Assembly (NCBI RefSeq): GCF_004796535.1
Contig: NZ_SPHY01000008.1
Location: forward strand, 1 to 64,000
Direction of reading: 5' to 3'
Source: Sphingomonas flavalba
GTDB lineage: Bacteria > Pseudomonadota > Alphaproteobacteria > Sphingomonadales > Sphingomonadaceae
DNA: 64,000 bases
Below, piece by piece: positions 9,560 through 17,879 of this stretch. The translations under genes and the position numbers were made by a program. Below the pieces are notes generated by a model that saw only the letters and a program-made list of their open reading frames with translations, searched no databases and was not told where the DNA came from. Position 1 is the stretch's first letter. Every line of letters starts with the position of its first letter.

Positions 9560-10795
9560 TCACGCGCCCTGTGTGATGTTTTCGTGACAGTTTGATGACA
9601 GCGCCGGCAGCAGTACGGTTACCGTGGTGCCCGCGCCGGGCATGCTGGCGATGTCCAGCCGCCCGCGATGCCGTTCGACGATGTGCTTGACGATGGCAAG
9701 GCCGAGACCGGTGCCGCCGAGCGCCCGGCTGCGCCCCGAATCGACACGGTAGAATCGCTCGGTCAGGCGCGGCAGATGTTCGGCGGCAATGCCCTCGCCT
9801 TCGTCGGCGACGGTCAGCCGGACCATGCCGTCCGGTCCCGGCGCGAGGGCGATCGTCACCGGCGTGCCCGGCTTGCCGTATTTCATCGCGTTGCCGACCA
9901 GGTTGTGGAGCAGTTGCGATAGCTGCCCCACATCGCCGACCACCGGCGGCGGCGCCTCCGCTATGACAACCGTCAGGTCGCGGCCGCGATTGCCATGGCT
10001 GGCGGCGAGGGTCGCACGCACTTCCTCCACCAGCCGGGCGAGGTCGACCGGGCTTTCCGGCGCCCGGAACTTGTCGGCCTCGATCCGCGACAGCGACATC
10101 AGGTCGTCGACCAGCCGCCCCATCCGCCGCGCCTCATCGTCCATCACCTTCAGGAAGCGGCGACGGGTCGGCGGGTCGGCGCCAGCCTTGTCGTCGGCCA
10201 GCGTCTCGACGAAGCCGAGGATCGCGGCGAGCGGGGTGCGCAGCTCGTGGCTGGCATTGGCGACGAAATCGACCCGCATCCGTTCCGCCGCGTGACTGCC
10301 GGTCCGGTCGCTCAGATGGACAAGACGGCGGCCGTCGTCGAGCGCGCCGACCTGCATTTCCCACCGCGCCTCGCGCGTGCCGATGCCGACCAGGCTGACC
10401 GGCGCGCCGGGCAGCGCCGCCAGCGGCGCGGTCAGCCGGTCAGCCGCTTCCGGGTGGCGGATGGCGAGCCGGGCGTGCTCACCGACGATATGCGCGCCGA
10501 GCAGTGCCAGCGCCGCCGCGTTGGCGTTGGTGACGCGCTCGTCGGCGATGATCAGGATCGGCTCGGTGATCGCCGCGATCAGCGCGTCGGCGGGGTCGGC
10601 GACCGCCGGTGCGGCGTTCGCCGGCAGCGATGGCGGTGCATGGGCACCGCGCCCAAGCCAGAACAGTCCGCAGCCGCCAGCCAGCACCAGCGCAACCACC
10701 CCGGCCGCCACCCCTGCCCACCAGAGCAGCGCCGCCGTCGCCACCAGGACGAGCAGCGCCAGCACCACGCGCAGGGGATCGTCATGCCGCATCAT
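9560..10795 (-). CDS. phoR: PhoR, phosphate-regulon sensor histidine kinase
   Basis: Membrane sensor kinase that phosphorylates PhoB when phosphate is scarce. The 411-residue protein starts with two membrane helices (about residues 9-47) and a PAS-like domain (about 68-165). The HisKA domain has His183 (ANASHELRTPLA), followed by HATPase motifs (NLVGNAMKYG, DEGEGI, GGTGLGLAIVKHI). A strong TAGGAGG site precedes the ATG. The upstream gap to the divergent gene at 10903 holds a TAAAAT -10-like hexamer (10866-10861, minus) but no convincing Pho box, so phoR may have its own low-level promoter. The C-terminal tail overlaps the Pho box. Confidence 0.95.
   Translation of the reverse strand: MMRHDDPLRVVLALLVLVATAALLWWAGVAAGVVALVLAGGCGLFWLGRGAHAPPSLPANAAPAVADPADALIAAITEPILIIADERVTNANAAALALLGAHIVGEHARLAIRHPEAADRLTAPLAALPGAPVSLVGIGTREARWEMQVGALDDGRRLVHLSDRTGSHAAERMRVDFVANASHELRTPLAAILGFVETLADDKAGADPPTRRRFLKVMDDEARRMGRLVDDLMSLSRIEADKFRAPESPVDLARLVEEVRATLAASHGNRGRDLTVVIAEAPPPVVGDVGQLSQLLHNLVGNAMKYGKPGTPVTIALAPGPDGMVRLTVADEGEGIAAEHLPRLTERFYRVDSGRSRALGGTGLGLAIVKHIVERHRGRLDIASMPGAGTTVTVLLPALSSNCHENITQGA
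9573..9601 (-). promoter_or_regulatory. Pho box (PhoB operator) driving pstS, inside the phoR 3' end
   Basis: Read on the minus strand the sequence is CTGTCAT-CAAA-CTGTCAC (9601-9584), matching the known Pho-box pattern of two CTGTCAT/C repeats 11 bp apart. A weaker third repeat ATCAC-like unit (ACATCAC, 9579-9573) continues the same 11-bp phase after GAAA. It codes for the last residues of PhoR (ALSSNCHENIT). A PhoB-activated start about 20-25 bases downstream would fall near 9560 and transcribe pstSCAB-phoU-phoB separately from phoR. Confidence 0.88.
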
Positions 10796-10902
10796 CCCCC
10801 TCCTATCCGATTTCCACGCCGCTGACCCGGCCGATTCGCCATCGATCGTGCATCCATGCGATTTTACGATTATGAAAGCGTGACGGGCGGATAGGGGCAG
10901 GG

Positions 10903-11310
10903 ATGGGCCACAGTGACTCCTCCGACGGCGCGCGGCGGCCGCTAAGCGCGGACCGGCGCGCCCTGCTGCGACTGGGCGCGGCGGGCGTGTCGACGGTCGT
11001 AACCATCCGCCCGGCGCTGGCGCAGACGGCGGCGTCGGTGCTGACCTGCGAGATACCGGTGCCCGATCCCGCGCGCGCCGGCGATTTCATCGCGGCGGAC
11101 GGCAGCCTCGTTCCCACCGACACGCCCGGCGCGTTCCGCCCCTCCGCCCGGCCGTTCACCGGCGAGGAGGTGAAGGCGGCGCTGACCGGGCGCTCGCTGC
11201 CCGGCGTCGATCACCAGCGCAGCCGCGCCTACACCAACTACATCCGCCGCCTGCAGCAGGGGACGAGCGGCTTCACCTGCTACGCATCGCTGCAGATGCC
11301 GCGCGCCTGA
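10903..11310 (+). CDS. Tat-like secreted protein of an HPr-rel-A cassette, function unknown
   Basis: I do not recognise a family for this 135-residue protein. It starts with a polar stretch, then a twin-arginine-like signal (DRRALLRLGAAGVSTVVTI) ending in an AxA site (RPALAQ, cleavage near residue 40). The mature part of about 95 residues has two cysteines, Cys49 near its start and Cys126 near its end, which could form a disulfide. Six bases separate its stop from the PqqD-like gene, so it heads the same operon. Its position makes it a candidate substrate or effector of the downstream kinase/chaperone cassette; that is inference from position only. Confidence 0.8.
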   Translation: MGHSDSSDGARRPLSADRRALLRLGAAGVSTVVTIRPALAQTAASVLTCEIPVPDPARAGDFIAADGSLVPTDTPGAFRPSARPFTGEEVKAALTGRSLPGVDHQRSRAYTNYIRRLQQGTSGFTCYASLQMPRA

Positions 11311-11315
11311 TCGCG

Positions 11316-11579
11316 ATGCGCTGGGCGCTGGGTGCGCGCACCGCGCTGAAACGGGTGCCGCTCGACATGCTGACCGCCTGTTTCGACCGGCGGTCGGGAA
11401 TGACCCACCTGCTCGCCGCGCCGGCGCCGGAACTGCTCGCCGCGCTGGCCGCCGGACCGGCGGATATCGCCCTGCTGCTTGCCCGCATGGGCATCGCCGA
11501 CGCCGATGCGGAGGAACGCGCCGGGCTGGAAGCGCATCTCGCTGCGCTCGAAGCGGCCGGGCTGGTCGTCCGCGCATGA
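11316..11579 (+). CDS. PqqD-like peptide chaperone of the HPr-rel-A system
   Basis: An 87-residue protein resembling the PqqD-relative family seen with HprK-related kinase A. PqqD proteins are small winged-helix peptide-binding domains that hand precursor peptides to modifying enzymes. The C-terminal half fits that fold (AELLAALAAGPADIALLLARMG-type helices, then LEAHLAALEAAGLVVR). Its stop overlaps the next start in ATGA. The assignment rests mainly on size, helix pattern and the neighbouring HprK-like gene; the peptide it would bind is unknown. Confidence 0.75.
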   Translation: MRWALGARTALKRVPLDMLTACFDRRSGMTHLLAAPAPELLAALAAGPADIALLLARMGIADADAEERAGLEAHLAALEAAGLVVRA

Positions 11580-12418
11580 GGCACGTCTTTTCCGTCCGCG
11601 TCGGTCCGGCCGGTTTCCGCGTCGGGTCGGACTGGCGGGCGCCGGTCGCGGCGCTGGAGGCGCTCTATGCCGGCTATCCAAAGGCCGGGATCGCCGACTT
11701 CACCGTCCGGCTGGAAGCGGCGCGACCATGGCGGCGGTGGATCCGGCCTTCGGTAACGATAGCCGGCGATTACATGCTGCCGGACGCGGTGCCGCTGGCG
11801 CTCCGCCACGGCCTGCTCGCTGCCGAAATGGGGATGAACCTGCAGATGGCGCTTGGCGCCCGGCGCTGGCTGCTGCTCCACGCCGCCAGCCTGGAGCGGG
11901 ACGGGCGGGCGCTGATCCTGACCGGGGCATCCGGCTCCGGCAAGTCGACGCTGGCGGCGCTGCTCGGCGACCGGGGCTGGCGGCTGATGGGCGACGAATT
12001 CGCGCTGATCGATCTGGCGAACGGCGTGCTCCATCCCTTTCCCCGCCCGGTCAGCCTGAAGAACGCCGCGATCGCGCTGTTCGACGCGGCGCGGCTCGGC
12101 CCGCTGCTCGCCGCGACGCCGAAGGGCGATATCCGCCATCTGCGCCCCAATGCCGACGCGATCGCGCGAATGGCCGAGCCGGCCGCCCCGGCACTGATCC
12201 TGTTCCCGCGTTTCGGCCATGCCGCCGCCGAGCGGCCCGTGGCGCCGAGCGAGGTGTTCGTTCGACTGACCCAGGCGTCGACCAACTATGTCGCGCTGGG
12301 CGAGGCCGGGTTCGACGCGCTGACCCGGCTGGTGACGACGCTGCCGGCGCGGGCGATCGACTATCCCGACGCCGACAGCGCCGTCGCGCTGGTCGAGCGG
12401 CTGTGGGCGGCGGCATGA
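11576..12418 (+). CDS. HprK-related kinase A
   Basis: A 280-residue ATPase/kinase related to the catalytic domain of HPr kinase/phosphorylase. The Walker A loop is GASGSGKST (residues 117-125), followed by an acidic LMGDEFALI segment like the metal-binding region of HprK. The first 100 residues do not look like the HprK N-terminal domain. Classical HprK phosphorylates a serine in HPr, but no HPr or PTS gene is in this window, so the target here is unknown. It is coupled by ATGA overlaps to both the PqqD-like gene and the nucleotidyltransferase. Confidence 0.82.
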   Translation: MRHVFSVRVGPAGFRVGSDWRAPVAALEALYAGYPKAGIADFTVRLEAARPWRRWIRPSVTIAGDYMLPDAVPLALRHGLLAAEMGMNLQMALGARRWLLLHAASLERDGRALILTGASGSGKSTLAALLGDRGWRLMGDEFALIDLANGVLHPFPRPVSLKNAAIALFDAARLGPLLAATPKGDIRHLRPNADAIARMAEPAAPALILFPRFGHAAAERPVAPSEVFVRLTQASTNYVALGEAGFDALTRLVTTLPARAIDYPDADSAVALVERLWAAA

Positions 12419-13425
12419 GCGCGGCGCTGCTCGTCCGTGCGCTGCGCGACCCGGCATCGGTCACCGGCCTGTCAGCCGACGCGTGGGCCGGACTGATCGC
12501 CGCCGCGCGCGCCGAGCAACTGGCCGGCACGCTTGCCGAGCGCCTGCACGGCCTGCCGTTGCCCGATGCGGCCGCACGGATCATGGCCGACGCCCGCTTC
12601 GCCGCCGGCGAGGGCCGGCGGGCGGCGTTGTGGGAGGCGGAGGCGGCGCGCCGGGCGCTGGCCGGGCTGGGCGTGCCGGTGATCCTGCTGAAAGGCACCG
12701 CCTATGCCGCCGCCGGCCTCGACGCCGCGCAGGGCCGCACGATCGGCGACCTCGACATATTGGTGCCGCGCGCGGCGACTGGCCGGGTCGAGGCGGCGCT
12801 GCTCGCGGCGGGCTGGGAATGGATGAAGCCGGACCCGTATGACGACGCCTATTACCGGCGCTGGATGCACGAGCTGCCGCCGCTGATCCACCACGCGCGC
12901 GACCGGATGATCGACGTCCACCACACCATCCTGCCGCCGACCGCGCGGCCGGTGCCGGATGCCGATGCGCTGGTCGCCGGCGCCCGGCCGATCGGCGAGG
13001 GGCTGCACATGCTGTCGGGCGAGGACATGGTGATCCACGCCGCCGCCCATCTGATCGCCGACGGCGACCTGTCCGGCGGGCTGCGCAACCTGTGGGACAT
13101 CGACCGGCTGGTTCGGGCGTTCGACGACGACGCCTTCTGGCCGCGCCTCGCCGAACATAGCCGGCTTCACGGCCTGACCGACGCGGTGGCGCGGGCGTTG
13201 CGGCTGGCGGAGCGGCTCTACGCGACGCCGGTCGCGCCGGCGCTGGCCGGGCGGTGGCGGGCGAGCGACACGCTATTCGCGCGCCGCCTGCTCGCCCGCG
13301 ACGGCTGGGGCCGTCCAGTCCGGCCGCTCACCCGCCTCGCCTTTTACGGGCGCTCGCATTGGCTGCGGATGCCGCCGGCGCTGCTCGCGCGACACCTGTG
13401 GACGAAATGGCGCCGGCGCGGGTGA
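12415..13425 (+). CDS. Nucleotidyltransferase-family protein of the HPr-rel-A cassette
   Basis: A 336-residue protein of the uncharacterised nucleotidyltransferase group (NTP_transf_5-like). The nucleotidyltransferase signature is LKGTAYAAAGLD followed by TIGDLDILVPR, with the paired acidic residues expected for metal binding; a later HAAAHLIADGD segment is also conserved-looking. The start is the ATG overlapping the kinase stop. An open frame extends far upstream but re-reads the kinase gene. The gene ends 15 bases before the convergent gph, closing the four-gene operon. Confidence 0.82.
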   Translation: MSAALLVRALRDPASVTGLSADAWAGLIAAARAEQLAGTLAERLHGLPLPDAAARIMADARFAAGEGRRAALWEAEAARRALAGLGVPVILLKGTAYAAAGLDAAQGRTIGDLDILVPRAATGRVEAALLAAGWEWMKPDPYDDAYYRRWMHELPPLIHHARDRMIDVHHTILPPTARPVPDADALVAGARPIGEGLHMLSGEDMVIHAAAHLIADGDLSGGLRNLWDIDRLVRAFDDDAFWPRLAEHSRLHGLTDAVARALRLAERLYATPVAPALAGRWRASDTLFARRLLARDGWGRPVRPLTRLAFYGRSHWLRMPPALLARHLWTKWRRRG

Positions 13426-13440
13426 AGCCTGTTTTGGAGT

Positions 13441-14124
13441 TCATCCGCCCGCCTGCCCAAGCCGCTCCAGCGCCGAGATCAGTTCCGCATAGCTGTCGAT
13501 GATCGCGTCGGCCCCCATCGTCTCGATCGGCTGGTTCGGGAAGCCGAAGCGGACGGCGACGCTCGGCACGCCCGCGTTCTTCGCCGCCATGACGTCATAG
13601 ATCGAATCGCCGACGAACGCCGCGCGGCCGCCGCCCAGCCGGCGGACCAGTTCGTGGATCGGCGCGGCGTTGGGCTTGGCGTTGCCGGCACCCAGGGTAT
13701 CGCCGCCGATGATCGTCGCGAAACGGGCGGACAGGCCGAGCGTATCGACCAGTTGAACCGCCAGGGCTTCCTGCTTGTTGGTGACGATGCCGACCGCGAC
13801 GCCCAGCGCATCCAGCCGGTCGAGCGCGGCGAGCAGGCCGGGATAGGGCACGGTGCCGACGGCGATGTTGGCGCGATAATGATCAAGCAGCGGCGGATAG
13901 AGCCGGTCGAGCAGATCGGGATCGCAGCCGCCGCTCTGTTCCAGCCCGCGTTCCAGCATCCGGCGCGGGCCGCCGCCGATCAGCGACGCGACCGCCTCGA
14001 GCGCGATCGGCGGCCGCCCGGCCAGCGCCAGCGCGTGGTTGACCGCGGCGCCCAGGTCGGCGCTGGTGTCGAACAGGGTGCCGTCCAGGTCGAAACCGAC
14101 GATCGGAAAGGGAAAAGCGTTCAT
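13441..14124 (-). CDS. gph: Phosphoglycolate phosphatase (HAD superfamily)
   Basis: Hydrolyses 2-phosphoglycolate formed during DNA repair or oxygenase side reactions. HAD motifs are clear: motif I GFDLDGTLFDTS, motif II IVTNKQ, motif III Lys in GAGNAKPNAAP, motif IV FVGDSIYDVMAAKNAG. The 227-residue product from MNAFPFP fits the family; an ATG 12 bases upstream is also possible. It is divergent from glmU across 77 bases. Other HAD-IA substrates cannot be excluded. Confidence 0.85.
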   Translation of the reverse strand: MNAFPFPIVGFDLDGTLFDTSADLGAAVNHALALAGRPPIALEAVASLIGGGPRRMLERGLEQSGGCDPDLLDRLYPPLLDHYRANIAVGTVPYPGLLAALDRLDALGVAVGIVTNKQEALAVQLVDTLGLSARFATIIGGDTLGAGNAKPNAAPIHELVRRLGGGRAAFVGDSIYDVMAAKNAGVPSVAVRFGFPNQPIETMGADAIIDSYAELISALERLGQAGG

Positions 14125-14201
14125 GCGCGGGGCCATGCCCGCCGGCCACTGGCAATGGCAAGCCGTCCGTGCGAAGGGGCGCGGCAAAGGACATGCCAGC
14201 G

Positions 14202-15566
14202 ATGACCGATATCCCCGTCGCCGCCGTCATCCTTGCCGCCGGCAAGGGCACGCGGATGAAATCGGACCTGCACAAGGTGCTGCACCCGGTCGCCGGCCGG
14301 CCGATGCTGCTGCATCTGGTTGCCGCCGTCGACGCCCTCGCCCCCGCGCGCAAGGTGGTGGTGGTCGGCAGCGGCCGCGATCAGCTTGAGGCCGCGCTTG
14401 CCGGATACGACGCGGCGCTGGCGGTGCAGGAGCCGCAGCTCGGCACCGGCCACGCCGTCCAGCAGGCGGAAGCGACGCTGGCCGGCTTTTCCGGCGACGT
14501 GCTGATCCTCTACGGCGACGTGCCGCTGGTCTCGACCGAGACGATGCGGCGGATGCTCGACCGCCTCCACGCCGATGACGGGCCGGCGGCGGTCGTCCTC
14601 GGCTTCCGCCCCGCCGACCCGGCCGCCTATGGCCGGATCATCGCCGAGGACGACGGGCGCATCGCCAGGATGGTCGAGTACAAGGACGCGACCGCCGAAG
14701 AGCGGGCGGTGACGCTATGCAATTCCGGGCTGATGGCGGTCGGCGCCGCCGACCTGTTCCGCCTGCTCGCCCGCGTCGGCAACGCCAATGCCGCCGGCGA
14801 ATATTACCTGCCCGACATCGTCATGCTCGCGGCTGCCGACGGCCGCGCCTCCGCGGTGATCGAGACCGACGCGGGCGAGGTCGCCGGCGTCAACAGCCGC
14901 GCCGAGCTGGCCGCGGTCGAGGCGGCCTGGCAGCAGCGCCGGCGGGCGGAGGCGATGGCCGACGGGGTGACGCTGATCGCGCCGGAGACCGTGCATTTCT
15001 CCTACGACACTGAAATCGCGCACGACGTGACGATCGAGCCGAACGTGGTGTTCGGCCCCGGTGTGCGGGTTGCCTCCGGCGCGCGAATCCGCGCGTTCAG
15101 CCATGTCGAGGGCGCCAGTATCGGCGAGCATGCGGAGATTGGCCCCTATGCGCGGCTGCGCCCGGGCGCCGAGATCGGCAACAAGGCCAAGGTCGGCAAT
15201 TTCGTCGAGGTGAAGAAGGCCAGGCTTGGGGAAGGGGCGAAGGCCAACCATCTGTCCTATATCGGCGACGCGGATGTCGGCGCGGGTGCCAATATCGGCG
15301 CGGGGACGATCACCTGCAATTATGACGGCTTTCTCAAATACCGGACAGAGATTGGCGCCGGGGCGTTTATCGGCTCGAACAGCGCGCTGGTTGCCCCGGT
15401 CAGCATCGGCGCCGGTGCGATCGTCGGTGCCGGGTCGGTACTGACCGCCGATGTCGACGCGGATGCGCTGGCCGTGGCGCGCGGGCGGCAGGAACAGCGG
15501 GACGGCTGGGCGGCGCGGTTCCGCGCCCGGATGGCGGAGCGCAAGGCGGCATTGAAGGGCAAGTAG
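14202..15566 (+). CDS. glmU: GlmU, bifunctional UDP-GlcNAc pyrophosphorylase / GlcN-1-P acetyltransferase
   Basis: Makes UDP-N-acetylglucosamine for peptidoglycan and LPS. The N-terminal uridyltransferase domain opens with LAAGKGTRMKSDLHKVLHPV, with LYGDVPLV for metal and sugar binding. The C-terminal left-handed beta-helix has hexapeptide repeats, and acetyltransferase residues appear in KKARLGEGAKANHLSYIGD and NYDGFLKYRT. The ATG at 14202 sits 11 bases after AAAGGA and gives 454 residues; an ATG at 14193 is too close to that site. glmS follows after one base, so the two are one operon. Confidence 0.97.
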   Translation: MTDIPVAAVILAAGKGTRMKSDLHKVLHPVAGRPMLLHLVAAVDALAPARKVVVVGSGRDQLEAALAGYDAALAVQEPQLGTGHAVQQAEATLAGFSGDVLILYGDVPLVSTETMRRMLDRLHADDGPAAVVLGFRPADPAAYGRIIAEDDGRIARMVEYKDATAEERAVTLCNSGLMAVGAADLFRLLARVGNANAAGEYYLPDIVMLAAADGRASAVIETDAGEVAGVNSRAELAAVEAAWQQRRRAEAMADGVTLIAPETVHFSYDTEIAHDVTIEPNVVFGPGVRVASGARIRAFSHVEGASIGEHAEIGPYARLRPGAEIGNKAKVGNFVEVKKARLGEGAKANHLSYIGDADVGAGANIGAGTITCNYDGFLKYRTEIGAGAFIGSNSALVAPVSIGAGAIVGAGSVLTADVDADALAVARGRQEQRDGWAARFRARMAERKAALKGK

Positions 15567-15567
15567 C

Positions 15568-17391
15568 ATGTGCGGAATCATCGGGATCCTTGGCCAGTCG
15601 GCGGTTGCCGGGCGCCTGCTCAACGGGCTGCGGCGGCTGGAATATCGCGGCTATGATTCGGCCGGCATCGCCACCGTCCACGACGCGGTGATCGAGCGCC
15701 GCCGCGCCGAGGGCAAGCTGAACAACCTTGCGGAACGGCTGGCGGCGGAACCGTTGCCCGGCAACAGCGGCATCGCCCATACCCGCTGGGCGACGCATGG
15801 CGCGCCGACCGAGGACAACGCCCACCCCCACATCGTCGATGACGTCGTCATCGTCCACAACGGCATCATCGAGAATTTCAAGCCGCTGCGCGACGAGCTG
15901 ATCGCCGAGGGGCGCCAGTTCCTCAGCCAGACCGATACCGAGGTCGTCGCTCATCTGATCGCCCGCGAGATGGCGCGGGGCCTGCCCCCGCGCGAGGCGG
16001 TGGCGGCGGTGCTGCCGCGCCTGCACGGCGCCTTCGCGCTGGGCGTGATGTTCCGCAGCGAACCGGACCTGCTGATCGGGGCACGGCTCGGCGCGCCGCT
16101 GACCGTCGGTTATGGCGAGGGCGAAAACTATCTCGGCTCCGACGCGATCGCGCTGGCGCCGCTCAGCCAGCGCATCGCCTATCTGGAGGAGGGCGATTGG
16201 GTGGCGATCACCCGGGCCGGCGTGGAGATTTTCGACCGCGACAACCGGCCGGTCACCCGGCCGATCGTCGAATCCGGCATTTCCGGCCAGCTGGTCGAAA
16301 AGGGCAATCACCGCCATTTCATGCAGAAGGAGATCTACGAGCAGCCGGTGGTCGTCGCCCAGACGCTGCACTCCTATCTGCGCCGGCTGGAGAACAAGGT
16401 CGCGCTGCCCGACATGGATTTCGACCTGGCCGGGGTGAAGCGGGTGACGATCGTCGCCTGCGGCACCAGCTTCTATGCCGGGATGGTCGCCAAATACTGG
16501 TTCGAGCAATTCGCGCGGGTGCCCGTCGACCTCGATGTGGCGTCGGAATTCCGCTACCGCCAGCCGGTGCTGGAACCGGGCGGGCTGGCGCTGTTCATCT
16601 CGCAATCCGGCGAGACGGCGGACACGCTGGCGGCGCTGCGCCATGCGCGGGCGGAAGGGCAGACCATCGCGGTCGTCGTCAACGTGCCGACCAGTTCGAT
16701 GGCGCGCGAGGCGGACCTGCTGCTCCCCACCCATGCCGGGCCGGAGATCGGCGTCGCGTCGACCAAGGCGTTCACCTGCCAGCTGGCGGTGCTCGCCGCC
16801 TTCGCCGCCAATCTCGCCCGCGCCAAGGGACGGATGGACGCCGACGAGGAAAAGGAGATCGTCGCCCAGCTGGCCGAGGCCCCGGCGGCGATGAACGCGG
16901 CGCTGGCCCGCGACGAGGCGATCGAGGCGATCGCGCCGCTGATCGCCCCGGCGCGCGACGTGCTCTATCTGGGCCGCGGGCCGGAATACCCGATGGCGCT
17001 GGAAGGCGCGCTGAAGCTGAAGGAAATCAGCTATATCCATGCCGAGGGCTATGCCGCCGGCGAGATGAAGCACGGCCCGATCGCGCTGATCGACGATGCC
17101 GTTCCGGTCATCGTCATCGCGCCGTCCGGCCCGCTGTTCGACAAGACGGTGTCGAACATGCAGGAGGTGCAGGCGCGGGGCGGCAAGGTGGTGCTGATTT
17201 CCGACGCGGAAGGATTGGCTGCCGCCGGCGATACATGCCTGGCGACGATCGAGATGCCGCGTGTCCACCCGCTGATCGCGCCGCTCGCCTATGCGGTGCC
17301 GGTGCAGTTGCTCGCCTATCACGTCGCCGTCGCCAAGGGCACCGACGTCGACCAGCCGCGCAATCTGGCGAAGAGCGTTACCGTCGAATAA
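15568..17391 (+). CDS. glmS: GlmS, glutamine--fructose-6-phosphate aminotransferase
   Basis: Makes glucosamine-6-phosphate, the first step toward UDP-GlcNAc. Cys2 (MCGIIGILG) is the amidotransferase nucleophile, exposed after Met removal. The glutaminase domain (HTRWATHG, NGIIENF) covers the first 240 residues and is followed by two SIS isomerase domains (CGTSFYAG, SQSGETADT, STKAFTCQ). The protein ends in the expected DQPRNLAKSVTVE. The 607-residue length is standard. No glmS ribozyme-like region exists, because only one base separates it from glmU. Confidence 0.98.
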   Translation: MCGIIGILGQSAVAGRLLNGLRRLEYRGYDSAGIATVHDAVIERRRAEGKLNNLAERLAAEPLPGNSGIAHTRWATHGAPTEDNAHPHIVDDVVIVHNGIIENFKPLRDELIAEGRQFLSQTDTEVVAHLIAREMARGLPPREAVAAVLPRLHGAFALGVMFRSEPDLLIGARLGAPLTVGYGEGENYLGSDAIALAPLSQRIAYLEEGDWVAITRAGVEIFDRDNRPVTRPIVESGISGQLVEKGNHRHFMQKEIYEQPVVVAQTLHSYLRRLENKVALPDMDFDLAGVKRVTIVACGTSFYAGMVAKYWFEQFARVPVDLDVASEFRYRQPVLEPGGLALFISQSGETADTLAALRHARAEGQTIAVVVNVPTSSMAREADLLLPTHAGPEIGVASTKAFTCQLAVLAAFAANLARAKGRMDADEEKEIVAQLAEAPAAMNAALARDEAIEAIAPLIAPARDVLYLGRGPEYPMALEGALKLKEISYIHAEGYAAGEMKHGPIALIDDAVPVIVIAPSGPLFDKTVSNMQEVQARGGKVVLISDAEGLAAAGDTCLATIEMPRVHPLIAPLAYAVPVQLLAYHVAVAKGTDVDQPRNLAKSVTVE

Positions 17392-17397
17392 CGGCCG

Positions 17398-17871
17398 TCA
17401 GGCGATAAGCGGCGCGGCGATCGCGGCGAGCAGGCGTGCGGCATCGCCGGGGGCGAGCCGGACCTGAAGCCCGCGCTGACCGCCATTGACATAGACGAAG
17501 GGGTGGACGAACGCCGCCTGCTCGATCGCGGTCGGCAGCGGCCGCGGCTGGCCGAACGGGCTGATCCCGCCGACCTTGTAGCCGGACAGCCGCTCGGCGT
17601 CGGCCGGCTTCATCATCCGCGCCGCCTTGCCGCCGAACGCGGCGGCCAGCTTCTTCATCGCCACCTCGCGGTCGGACGGGACGATGGCGATCGCGGGCCG
17701 GCCATCGACCAGCGCCATCAGCGTTTTCAGCACCCGTTCCGGTGGCTGGCCAAGCGCCTCGGCCGCCTGCAGGCCGACATGGTCGGCGTCGCGGTCATAG
17801 GCGTAGCTTTCGACGGTGAAAGCGACGCCGGCCGCGTCCAGCATCCGGGTAGCCCGCGTCGCCCGTGCCAT
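17398..17871 (-). CDS. ybaK: YbaK/EbsC-family Cys-tRNA(Pro)/Cys-tRNA(Cys) deacylase
   Basis: Trans-editing protein that removes wrongly attached amino acids from tRNA. The 157-residue sequence has the family features VPSDREVAMKKLAAAFG, Lys-rich SGYKVGGISPFGQ and VYVNGGQRGLQVRLAP. The start MARATRATRMLDAAG was chosen because the frame upstream re-reads the neighbouring gene. It lies 8 bases after the DUF1348 gene and ends convergently with glmS six bases away. Confidence 0.87.
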   Translation of the reverse strand: MARATRATRMLDAAGVAFTVESYAYDRDADHVGLQAAEALGQPPERVLKTLMALVDGRPAIAIVPSDREVAMKKLAAAFGGKAARMMKPADAERLSGYKVGGISPFGQPRPLPTAIEQAAFVHPFVYVNGGQRGLQVRLAPGDAARLLAAIAAPLIA

Positions 17872-17879
17872 CGGCGGCG

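Noticed and set aside
10866..10890. Possible Pho box upstream of phoR (GTCACGCTTTCAT)
   Set aside because: The two TCA units are 8 bases apart instead of 11 and the flanks do not match; the true box is at 9584-9601.
15400..17322. 640-codon minus-strand open frame opposite glmS
   Set aside because: Shadow of glmS codon bias; His/Arg/Gln-rich and featureless.
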